NCBI GenBank assembly: GCA_021805955.1
Contig: JAJZDO010000472.1
Location: forward strand, 1 to 7,414
DNA from: Acidobacteriota bacterium
Lineage (GTDB): Bacteria; Acidobacteriota; Terriglobia; Terriglobales; Acidobacteriaceae
Direction of reading: 5' to 3'
DNA: 7,414 nt
Below are positions 1-5,851 of the stretch, one piece after another (the first letter of the stretch is position 1; each line of letters begins with the position of its first letter). The position numbers were made by a program, and so were the translations under genes. Below the pieces are notes generated by a model. That model did no database searches and was not told where the DNA came from. It saw only the letters and a list, made by a program, of their open reading frames with translations.

Positions 1-57
1 TACGGTCTGTCATCCCTATCCTCTGCGCCGCACGGGCGTCATTCCCTAAGGCAAGAG

Positions 58-84
58 CCGGATGCGGGAATCCCGCTCGTCCGG
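58..84. repeat. Imperfect hairpin
   Basis: Two nested arms are visible. CCGGA (58-62) pairs with TCCGG (80-84), and GCGGG (64-68) pairs with CCCGC (72-76) around an AAT loop. There is a one-base bulge on the left and a three-base bulge (TCG) on the right. No T-tract follows on either strand, so it does not look like a classical intrinsic terminator. It ends 7 bases before the GGAGG of the small ORF at 101, and lies about 115 bases downstream of the tRNA on the minus strand. Role unknown. Confidence 0.5.
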
Positions 85-100
85 ATCCGTGGAGGGGGCT

Positions 101-184
101 GTGAGCGATCATGGTCCCTACTCCGACCGAGAACATAGCACCAAGTATCACCGGAAGTATTCTGAGTTGGAGCGGATGGTTTAA
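101..184 (+). CDS. Possible small hydrophilic protein, 27 aa
   Basis: A GTG codon at 101 is preceded by GGAGG at 91-95 with a 5-base spacer and opens a 27-codon frame ending in TAA at 182-184. The peptide starts MSDHGPYSDREHS and ends in YHRKYSELERMV. It is strongly charged, has no hydrophobic segment, and is rich in His, Tyr, Arg and Glu. The same frame is open back to base 50, and an in-frame ATG at 62 would give 40 residues, but no comparable ribosome binding site precedes it. I do not recognise a family. A 27-codon frame can occur by chance. The support is the start-signal quality and the protein-like composition, so this is a candidate only. It faces a tRNA gene on the opposite strand. 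Confidence 0.3.
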   Translation: MSDHGPYSDREHSTKYHRKYSELERMV

Positions 185-197
185 CCTGTTGATTTTA

Positions 198-274
198 TGG
201 TGACCCCGGGAAGATTCGAACTTCCGACCTGCGGTTTAGGAAACCGTCGCTCTATCCACCTGAGCTACGGGGCC
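198..274 (-). tRNA. tRNA-Arg (anticodon CCU)
   Basis: Read on the minus strand, the 77 bases fold as a full cloverleaf. The acceptor GGCCCCG pairs with CGGGGTC (one G-U), followed by discriminator A and an encoded CCA (198-200). The D stem is GCTC/GAGC. The anticodon stem is ACGGT/ACCGC around the loop TTCCTAA, placing CCT at positions 34-36 (AGG at 238-240 on the plus strand). The T stem is GGAAG/CTTCC around TTCGAAT. The outermost anticodon-stem pair is an A-C mismatch. The CCU anticodon decodes AGG, normally a rare arginine codon in GC-rich genomes. tRNA-Arg(CCU) genes are frequent integration sites, but no integrase and no duplicated tRNA 3' end are visible here. Confidence 0.96.
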
Positions 275-469
275 AATGCGGATTCGACCGTGGCAGAACC
301 AGTCGGCGCGGATGATGGCAGCGATGCAGATACAGTCCGCAATACGCGTATGATAGCATTCGCGAACGGATTGAAGCATCGGGCTTATAGGCGGTAATGT
401 CGACATTGCGATCCGGGCTAAACCATGGCGTCTGCGCGTCTTTGCGGGAAAGCCACAATACCGCCGAAA

Positions 470-685
470 CTATGTCCGTAGAAGGCGAACGGCTTGTCTG
501 ACAATGCGGGCCAGATCCTCGCTAATTTCGCGGACAATTTCTACGATTGAGGCCAAAGGCTCTTCTCTGAGCCGCTGCGCTCTGCGTCGATACTGCAGGC
601 ATACACATTCAATGTCTTCGCCGCACCAATCTGCCCATGGGAAGAAGGCGATAGGAGCACCGCCTACGTGGGGAGAACAGAACAT
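470..685 (-). CDS. Doubtful hypothetical ORF, 71 aa
   Basis: The frame begins with ATG at 685 and ends with TAG at 470. Its first half contains a Trp/Cys-rich patch (PWADWCGEDIECVC, a C-x6-C-x-C spacing). The second half is a predicted amphipathic helix of about 35 residues rich in Arg, Glu, Ile and Leu (for example VEIVREISEDLARIVRQAV). No ribosome binding site precedes the ATG. The codon immediately before it is an in-frame TGA, and upstream of that a TTG with GGAG eight bases before it opens 12 more in-frame codons. This could be a short leader with reinitiation, the remnant of a longer gene broken by a stop, or chance. I recognise no family. Confidence 0.2.
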   Translation of the reverse strand: MFCSPHVGGAPIAFFPWADWCGEDIECVCLQYRRRAQRLREEPLASIVEIVREISEDLARIVRQAVRLLRT

Positions 686-786
686 TCAAAAAATGGGCAG
701 CTGGTCTCGGCCTGAATGTGACAAATTGCAATCTCCGTTTCACAAGGCGGTAGGAGGTTTATCCCTTCAGCAGCCTATGGCGAACA

Positions 787-806
787 TAAAAGTGGCGACT
801 CCCACT
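787..806 (-). terminator. Weak candidate terminator after the aquaglyceroporin
   Basis: On the minus strand AGTGG and CCACT (802-806 and 791-795) pair around the six-base loop GAGTCG, and the stem runs into TTTTA. It lies about 22 bases beyond the aquaglyceroporin stop, the right place for the end of the three-gene unit. The stem is only 5 bp and the T-tract is short, so this is tentative. Confidence 0.28.
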
Positions 807-827
807 CCTTTGGGGGACGCAATGCGC

Positions 828-1724
828 TCAGGCGGCGGGAGAATCGGCGCTGGATGCGCTCACAGAGCGAATTCTTGCCGGCAGATAGGGATGAATCAGC
901 AATTGGTACGCCCCCCCGCCGACAACGCCGCCGATCAGCGGGCCGACGATGGGTACCCACCAATAATGATCGGGAGAAGGAAGGGCTGATCTTCCCCATC
1001 CGGCAAAAAAGCAAAAAAGCCTGGGGCCGAAATCGCGCGCCGGATTGATGGCAAATGCTTCCAGATATCCCATCGACGCCCCGATTGTGGCTACAAGAAA
1101 CCCGATGATCAAGGCTCCCGAATTCGCGCCTGGAGCCATTTCGTTGTATTGCTCGGTGATGGCGAAGATGCCGAAGATAAGAAATGCGGTCAAGATGATC
1201 TCATCGCTGAAGGCATGCAGAGGAGTGATGGCAAGCCCTGGATGGGTGAAGAAAACCTCCGCATTGCCGCCTGCCGCACGGGTCAGATGGCTGGCCGTAT
1301 TTGCGTAATCGATGACCGGATAGAAGAGCGCATAGACAACAATCGCTCCGAGAAATCCGCCGACAACTTGAGCGGCAAAATACGGCAAAACCTTACGCCA
1401 TGAGAATTTTCGGTAGAGGGCAAGTGCGATCGTCACCGCCGGGTTTGCATGGCATCCGCTGACGGAACCGGTTGCGTAGATAGCGATCGTGACCGCCAGG
1501 CCCCACGCGATGCAGACGCCCCAATAGGCATTTTTATAGGGGCTGGGCGTATACAGCGAATACATGGCGGCGGTGGAATCTCCAAAAGCGATGATGATGA
1601 AGACTGCGACCGCTTCTGAAATGAGTGCGCCGAATGCAGTTCTTCTCATAGGGGTGGAGCGTCCGTTATGAGCATAGCGATAAAGCGCAGAATTGCCCAG
1701 CTTTTTTGACCACCGGGCACTCAA
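828..1724 (-). CDS. glpF: Aquaglyceroporin / glycerol uptake facilitator (MIP family)
   Basis: Inner-membrane channel for passive diffusion of glycerol, other small polyols and water. Numbering from the start chosen here, both NPA half-helix motifs are present: HANPAVTIAL (NPA 94-96) and NPARDFGPR (NPA 227-229). The Asp after Arg230 is typical of glycerol facilitators rather than strict water channels. The selectivity-filter residues of E. coli GlpF (Trp48, Gly191, Phe200, Arg206) align with Trp74, Gly215, Phe224 and Arg230. Six membrane segments plus the two half-helices are readable. I chose TTG at 1724 because AGGAG (1733-1737) precedes it by 8 bases, giving 298 residues. The frame is open to a GTG at 1820 (330 residues), and an ATG at 1649 would start just before the first membrane helix, but neither has a clear ribosome binding site. 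It lies about 105 bases downstream of the response regulator on the same strand, so cotranscription is likely. Family call very sure; start uncertain. Confidence 0.93.
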   Translation of the reverse strand: MSARWSKKLGNSALYRYAHNGRSTPMRRTAFGALISEAVAVFIIIAFGDSTAAMYSLYTPSPYKNAYWGVCIAWGLAVTIAIYATGSVSGCHANPAVTIALALYRKFSWRKVLPYFAAQVVGGFLGAIVVYALFYPVIDYANTASHLTRAAGGNAEVFFTHPGLAITPLHAFSDEIILTAFLIFGIFAITEQYNEMAPGANSGALIIGFLVATIGASMGYLEAFAINPARDFGPRLFCFFAGWGRSALPSPDHYWWVPIVGPLIGGVVGGGAYQLLIHPYLPARIRSVSASSADSPAA

Positions 1725-1732
1725 GATCAAGT

Positions 1733-1737
1733 CTCCT
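1733..1737 (-). promoter_or_regulatory. Ribosome binding site deciding the aquaglyceroporin start
   Basis: AGGAG on the minus strand, eight bases before a TTG codon at 1724-1722. The other in-frame starts (GTG 1820, ATG 1649) lack such a signal. A second TTG at 1730 lies too close to it (2 bases) to be favoured. Confidence 0.5.
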
Positions 1738-1829
1738 GCATCCGCTTCGTTACCTCCCCGCGGCGGATCTGCCCTCAGTCTCGCGGCGCGCGAAGATCGA
1801 ATTGCCGCGTCGTATAACACAGCTTGCCG

Positions 1830-2594
1830 CTACTGGTTGAATCCGGACGCAGGTTCCGCAGCTGCAGCGAGAGGAACCGTAGCTTCATCGATGAATGGCA
1901 ACTCCGCAAACCGATAGCCTACATAAGGGTCGGTAAGCAGGTATTTTGGATTGGATGGATCATCCTCAATTTTCTTGCGCAGCTGCCGGACAAACGTGCG
2001 CAGGTAATCGACCTCGCTCCGATACTCCACCCCCCAGACTGAACTGAGCAGCTTTCCGTAGGTGACGGCCCGTCCTGCGTGCGTCATCAGGTAGTGAAGG
2101 ATGTCATACTCCTTCTTGGTGAGATGGATGGAGCGGCCGGATTTGCTGACGGCGCGCCGCGTAGGGAGTATTTGAATATCGCCGATCTGCACGGGAGCAT
2201 CTTCCGCCCGCTCCGGAGTCTGTGCACGGCGCACCGCGGACCGGATGCGGGCGATGCATTCGCGGATACTGAACGGCTTGGTAATGTAGTCGTCGGCGCC
2301 GCACTCCAGGGCTTCCACTTTCTGCTCCTCGCAATCCTGCACGGTCAGCATCAGAATCGGCAGGCGTGGCGCGATGGCGCGTAGACGAACCAGCGTCTTC
2401 ATGCCGCCAATGCCAGGCATCTGAATGTCCAGAAGAACGACATGAAAGCTCTCGGCACGGACCAGAAGCAGGGCCTCTTCGCCGCGCGATACTTCCACGG
2501 TCTCGAAGCCCAGTTCGTTCAGAGGGGTACGCAAGGCTCGCCGGATAGCCACTTCATCGTCAACCAGCAACACGCGGATTGGAGAATCACTCAT
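1830..2594 (-). CDS. KdpE-like response regulator (OmpR/PhoB family)
   Basis: DNA-binding response regulator of 254 residues. The receiver domain (about 5-125) has the acidic pair Asp12/Asp13, the phosphoacceptor Asp56 in LLDIQMPG, Thr84 and Lys106 (ITKPF), so it looks fully functional. A winged-helix effector domain spans about 135-229. Its HLTKKEYDILHYL, KLLSSVWG and LLTDPYVGYRF blocks resemble KdpE more than OmpR or PhoB. A 25-residue Ala-rich tail follows and is longer than in typical KdpE proteins. The ATG at 2594 is preceded by AAGGAG (2604-2609) with a 9-base spacer, whereas a longer frame to 2654 lacks this support. The gene overlaps the end of the kinase gene by 8 bases (2587-2594), indicating translational coupling and a cognate pair. 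No kdpFABC genes are present in the window, so the target is unknown. The neighbouring aquaglyceroporin and divergent porin are obvious candidates (inference). Confidence 0.92.
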   Translation of the reverse strand: MSDSPIRVLLVDDEVAIRRALRTPLNELGFETVEVSRGEEALLLVRAESFHVVLLDIQMPGIGGMKTLVRLRAIAPRLPILMLTVQDCEEQKVEALECGADDYITKPFSIRECIARIRSAVRRAQTPERAEDAPVQIGDIQILPTRRAVSKSGRSIHLTKKEYDILHYLMTHAGRAVTYGKLLSSVWGVEYRSEVDYLRTFVRQLRKKIEDDPSNPKYLLTDPYVGYRFAELPFIDEATVPLAAAAEPASGFNQ

Positions 2595-3684
2595 GGATAC
2601 GCACTCCTTCCGGTGCAACCAGCAGAGAGGCAAAAAAAGTGGTTCCTCTTTCAAGGTCGCTTGTCAGCCAGACGTCGCCTCCGTGCGCCTGTGCGGCGCG
2701 TTTCGCCACAGAGAGGCCAATCCCAGTACCCGATGTGTTGCCGGCTGAGCTGGCACAGCGAAAATAGCGATCGAAGATCCGCTCGCGATCGGCTGGCTTG
2801 ATGACAGGGCCGATGTTGTGGACGGAAAAAACCATTTCGCCTGGACGCTCCGAGACCTGAATCGTAATTGGCGAACCTGCGCTCGAGTACTTTCCCGCGT
2901 TGTCGATATACTGCGTCAGCAGAGCGGCGAGAAGATCGCGGTCGCAGCAGATCGATATGTCTTCACGCGGCACGGTAATGTTCACAGGAGTATTTGCCAA
3001 CTCGGCGCGGAAGCTGGCCACTACATCCTCGATGAGAGGCGCGACAGCCACCGTTTCCTTCCGTAGCGTCAGATCGGGCGCCTCGAGCCGCGCGGTTTTC
3101 AGCAGACGTGTAGTCAGTTCGTTCAGCGCGCCAGACTGCTCATCGATGAGTTGGACCAGTTCGGATTGTGCCGGGGTGAGATTGCCCATTTCGTTCAGTC
3201 CCGTGCTGGCCGCACGGATTGCGGTCAGCGGTGTTTTGTACGCGTGGGCGAGGCTGTCGAGAACCGTGGTCCGCATTTGTTCCGTCTGACGAGCGCTTTC
3301 AGTACGGCTCACATTGGCATGGGAATGGCAGCGGTCGAAGGTAATCGCGACCAGACATGCGATCGCGCTGCTGACGTGAGGGCTGATCTCGCCGCGCATC
3401 AGAAGCGCGCCAACCGCCAGATTTCCAATACGTAACACTCTGCGGACCAGACCGGTTTCCGGGTCGTCCGCCACACTCTCAAAGAAGTAGATGTTGCGGA
3501 CCACGTTTTCCATGCCCGCAAACCAGTCTCCTGCCTGGTAAATCGTCTGCAGATCGGCGTCGAACAGGGCCACCGCGTCCATTGCAAAGGTGGACTGGAT
3601 CAGAGCGGCGATTTGCTGGCCTGGCTCACGATGCAGGTTCAACTGGGTGGTGTGTTGAATGAATTCGTACAGCTTATCGCTCAT
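2587..3684 (-). CDS. Cytosolic GAF-domain sensor histidine kinase, KdpD-C-terminal-like
   Basis: Two-component histidine kinase of 365 residues, partner of the overlapping response regulator. An N-terminal GAF-like sensor domain spans about 20-120. The dimerisation/phosphoacceptor domain has its H-box at SLAHAYKTPLTAI (His147), and the HATPase domain runs from about 215 to 355. The N-box is YIDNAGKYS (Asn262), the F-box is ERIFDRYF and the G2 box is SGTGIGLSVAK (319-324). No membrane segment is present, and KdpD's N-terminal KdpD/Usp domains and four membrane helices are absent, so it should sense a cytosolic signal. Two oddities: the residue after His147 is Ala where HisKA kinases usually carry Glu or Asp, and the G1 box reads HNIGPVI rather than DxGxG. 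ATG at 3684 was chosen because AAAGGA (3694-3699) lies 9 bases upstream. The frame is open without a stop to a TTG at 3867, but that stretch has no domain signal. Confidence 0.9.
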   Translation of the reverse strand: MSDKLYEFIQHTTQLNLHREPGQQIAALIQSTFAMDAVALFDADLQTIYQAGDWFAGMENVVRNIYFFESVADDPETGLVRRVLRIGNLAVGALLMRGEISPHVSSAIACLVAITFDRCHSHANVSRTESARQTEQMRTTVLDSLAHAYKTPLTAIRAASTGLNEMGNLTPAQSELVQLIDEQSGALNELTTRLLKTARLEAPDLTLRKETVAVAPLIEDVVASFRAELANTPVNITVPREDISICCDRDLLAALLTQYIDNAGKYSSAGSPITIQVSERPGEMVFSVHNIGPVIKPADRERIFDRYFRCASSAGNTSGTGIGLSVAKRAAQAHGGDVWLTSDLERGTTFFASLLVAPEGVRIHE

Positions 3685-4182
3685 CGCAGAGCATCCTTTC
3701 GCGCACGATTCTGGAAACCCACGGGAAAAAGTGGCAACGGACAGGCTGCGAGTCCCACGCCAGAAAACCTTTGGCTTGCATGAAAGGCCACCTTTCCAAT
3801 TTCGTCTGATCGTTGAATTCGTGTCGCAGTTTTCAAAGGGAATGCTGGATGCGCGGGGGTGCGCCAATCCTGGATATTCGCGGCGAGCGATGTTGCCCTG
3901 CTCCCTACTCGACCGCTCGGACCAGTTTTTTTGAGGAAAAAATTTTTACTATATCAGACCTTTCCTAAAGTTTGCATAACTTCATCTGAAATTTCAAGCT
4001 TTTTCCTGAAAACTTCCAGGCAGCCTGCAAAGAGGCCAAGAAACTTTCGACTGGCGGAATTTCTTTATGAATTCCTCATGACTGATTTGCGTTCCTAAGA
4101 CTACTACTTCTCATCTGGATGGTAGCCGGTGTTCACGCAAAAATTCCAACCAGTTGGCATGACATATTTCATGGAGGATTCA
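3685..4182. promoter_or_regulatory. Divergent control region between kinase and porin
   Basis: About 500 bases separate the divergent kinase (minus) and porin (plus) genes. The part from about 3925 to 4085 is clearly AT-rich compared with the rest of the window, as expected for promoters firing both ways. Visible elements: a near-repeat of TTTCCTAAAGTTT (3961-3973) as TTTCCTGAAAACTT (4002-4015), 41 bases apart; a perfect 10-bp palindrome TGAAATTTCA between them (3987-3996); and GGAATT/AATTCC arms (4056-4061, 4070-4075). On the minus strand TATAGT (3948-3953) is a fair -10, but no good -35 accompanies it. I cannot assign exact promoters. Confidence 0.45.
4173..4177 (+). promoter_or_regulatory. 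Ribosome binding site deciding the porin start
   Basis: GGAGG five bases before TTG at 4183. In-frame alternatives are GTG 4129, ATG 4159 and ATG 4171, none with a purine-rich signal at suitable spacing. The TTG also gives a conventional short signal peptide. Confidence 0.5.
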
Positions 4183-5409
4183 TTGACAAGCAAAAGCGTA
4201 CTGCACAGGATGACCGGACTTTTTCTCTGCTGCGTTTTATCCGCAGGGGCCCAGGCACAAACTACACCAGCGCCGACTCCACCTCCACCTCCGCCTCCGG
4301 CAGCGGCAGCGCCGGCAGCACCGGCAGCAGCGCCCCTGGCCATGCCAGCCATGATTGGTCCGCTCAGCACTGCTTCTCCTGCAACCTTCGATGCGGGCCG
4401 GTACTTCGGAAAATTGCAAGTTACAGGAATCCTCAGTGGCTTTGTGTATGTGCAGGACAACCATAGCTTGAGCGATCATTTGAAGTACGCGGATGTAAGC
4501 AACGCTCAGGTCTTCGTCCAAAAGACCAGTGGTCTGGTGCAGTATTATTTGCAGGGTGGCGCATATAACCTTCCTGCGCTCGGCACGCCGTTTCTTTCCA
4601 CCCGCGATACTGTTACGGACTTTTTCGGCGCACTCCCGCAGGGGTACATAAAACTTGCCCCGAAGGGTAGTTTTTCCTATCTAGCCGGGAAATTGCCGAC
4701 ACTGATTGGCGCTGAGGATACATTCACCTTTGAAAACATGAACATTGAACGTGGCCTCCTGTGGAACCAGGAAAACGCCGTCGATCGCGGCCTGCAGGTG
4801 AATTACAGCAAGGGCAAGATCAGCAGTTCACTGACCTGGAACGACGGCTTTTATTCCAATCGATATAACTGGATCACGGGTCTGTTCACATACACAGCGA
4901 ATGCGGCGAATAGCGTGGAGTTTGTCGGCGGCGGAAATTATGGAAAGACCGGCTATTCGAGCGTCGCTACGCCGCTCTATCAAAACAATAGTTCTATCTA
5001 CAACGTTATTTATACCCACACGGCCAAGAAGTGGATTCTCGAACCGTATATCCAGATCACCCATGTGCCGATGAACACGGACATTGGGGTGGGGCACGCG
5101 ACGTCCACAATCGGCGGCGCGGTTTTGGGGACTTACACCTTTACCCCCCACTTTACGCTCGCGGCGCGGGGCGAATACCTTGCCAGCACAGGCAGCACCA
5201 GCGACGGGTCCGTCAATCTGATGTACGGAACGGGAAGCGACGCATGGTCGATGACGCTGACACCCACATATCAGGACAATGCGTTTTTCGCTCGCGCCGA
5301 GTTTTCCGCAGTCCACGCGATGGACACTACGGCAGGAGATGTGTTTGGCTCTAGCGGTAACAATGCCACCCAGGTCCGCGGAATAATTGAAGCTGGGTTC
5401 ATGTTCTAA
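4183..5409 (+). CDS. Outer-membrane beta-barrel porin, BBP2/OmpL-like
   Basis: Predicted outer-membrane pore of 408 residues. It has a signal peptide at 1-25 (basic SKSVLHR, then hydrophobic GLFLCCVLSAG, with a type I peptidase site after AQA). A Pro/Ala-rich linker follows at about 28-60, including seven consecutive prolines, then a long domain of alternating strands ending in FMF. A terminal Phe is the usual recognition signal for the BAM machinery. The segments GKLPTLIGAE, NIERGLLWNQE and LTWNDGFYSNRYNW resemble the putative beta-barrel porin-2 (BBP2, OmpL-like) family. The family call rests on recollection of these motifs, and the transported substrate is unknown. TTG at 4183 was chosen for its GGAGG (spacer 5), and an ATG at 4171 would add four residues. 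It is transcribed away from the kinase gene and converges on glnA. The nearest strong hairpin downstream is at 5555-5597. Confidence 0.85.
   Translation: MTSKSVLHRMTGLFLCCVLSAGAQAQTTPAPTPPPPPPPAAAAPAAPAAAPLAMPAMIGPLSTASPATFDAGRYFGKLQVTGILSGFVYVQDNHSLSDHLKYADVSNAQVFVQKTSGLVQYYLQGGAYNLPALGTPFLSTRDTVTDFFGALPQGYIKLAPKGSFSYLAGKLPTLIGAEDTFTFENMNIERGLLWNQENAVDRGLQVNYSKGKISSSLTWNDGFYSNRYNWITGLFTYTANAANSVEFVGGGNYGKTGYSSVATPLYQNNSSIYNVIYTHTAKKWILEPYIQITHVPMNTDIGVGHATSTIGGAVLGTYTFTPHFTLAARGEYLASTGSTSDGSVNLMYGTGSDAWSMTLTPTYQDNAFFARAEFSAVHAMDTTAGDVFGSSGNNATQVRGIIEAGFMF
4267..4341 (+). repeat. Low-complexity Pro/Ala coding tract
   Basis: A compositionally simple run of CCx and GCx codons within the porin gene encodes a Pro-rich then Ala/Pro-rich linker between the signal peptide and the barrel. 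Such tracts are prone to length change by slippage, so linker length may vary between relatives. It probably forms an extended periplasmic segment before the barrel. Confidence 0.7.
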
Positions 5410-5554
5410 GAGCCGAAACCGAAATTCGATAGTCGCTTTCTTCAACTCGAAGCGGCCGGAGGTCTTTCCTGCGGCACTCGTCGGCAGACGAAATCATCCG
5501 GCACTTCGAACGATGAGGGCAGCTTTCGAAAGAACAAAAACCGCTCCGACAACC

Positions 5555-5597
5555 CACAAGCAAACGGCATGGCCAATGGCCATGCCGTTTGCTTGTG
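5555..5597. terminator. Perfect 20-bp hairpin, possible bidirectional terminator
   Basis: CACAAGCAAACGGCATGGCC (5555-5574) and its exact reverse complement (5578-5597) flank a 3-base AAT loop. Every one of the 20 pairs matches. It lies about 145 bases past the porin stop in the gap between convergent genes, where a bidirectional terminator would be useful. No T-tract follows on either strand, so classical intrinsic termination is not assured. An RNA-processing stem or a small palindromic repeat are alternatives. The hairpin itself is certain; the role is inferred. Confidence 0.55.
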
Positions 5598-5620
5598 AGA
5601 TGAATCTCTGTCGGCTATCT

Positions 5621-5851
5621 CTAGAGCGGATTGACAGTAGGTGTAGTTATTTGTGAAAGGGAGTCATTCTGAACCCCTCGGCTACGCTCAGGGCAGGCTC
5701 CGCGAAGCGGAGTGAAGAATCCAGACGATATGCGCCTGGTCATTGCCGCCGTCACCCTCTGGATTCTTCGCGGAGTTTATCCTGAGCGCTGCCGAAGGGC
5801 TCAGAATGCCTCATCTCATTTTTAACTACAGTATCTGTAAATCGGCTCTAG
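5621..5851. mobile_element. MITE-like palindromic element A
   Basis: 231 bases with long imperfect inverted arms: left 5621-5725, right 5758-5851, central 32-base spacer 5726-5757. Both ends start CTAGAGC, then (C/G)GATT and ACAG, then GTAGTTA, and the arms continue through CATTCTGA, CGCTCAGG, CTCCGCG and AAGAATCCAGA. The left arm carries about 10 extra bases that make a local hairpin CTCCGC-GAA-GCGGAG (5698-5712). No coding capacity is visible. The structure fits a non-autonomous element with terminal inverted repeats flanked by CTAG. The mobilising family is inferred: IS630 is known to target CTAG and duplicate TA. Confidence 0.7.

Larger units (their letters stand above)
275..827. other. 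Stretch with no confident gene
   Basis: About 550 bases between the tRNA and the aquaglyceroporin. The frames here are short and lack convincing start signals. One minus-strand frame (470-685) is listed separately as a weak candidate. The tRNA promoter should lie to the right of 274. A TATAAG-like hexamer on the minus strand (384-389) is the best -10 match I can see, but it sits about 110 bases away with only a poor -35, so I do not call it. A weak terminator-like hairpin lies at 787-806. Confidence 0.6.

Noticed and set aside
198..274. tRNA as the attachment site of a genomic island
   Set aside because: No integrase, no duplicated tRNA 3' fragment and no other island hallmark is present within the window.
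252..458. Minus-strand frame overlapping the tRNA
   Set aside because: It runs into the tRNA gene and has no start signal or recognisable content.
504..989. 161-codon plus-strand frame overlapping the aquaglyceroporin 3' end
   Set aside because: The latter half is antisense to the conserved channel gene, there is no ribosome binding site, and the sequence is not protein-family-like.
3685..3867. N-terminal extension of the kinase from a TTG at 3867
   Set aside because: The frame is open, but the residues do not look like a domain, and the ATG at 3684 has a well-spaced AAAGGA.
4828..5445. 205-codon minus-strand frame opposite the porin
   Set aside because: Antisense to a well-supported gene with a signal peptide and a C-terminal Phe. 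Its own composition is Arg/Cys/Val-rich with no domain.
5387..5656. 89-codon plus-strand frame after the porin
   Set aside because: It starts inside the porin gene in another frame, passes straight through the perfect hairpin and into element A, and has no domain.
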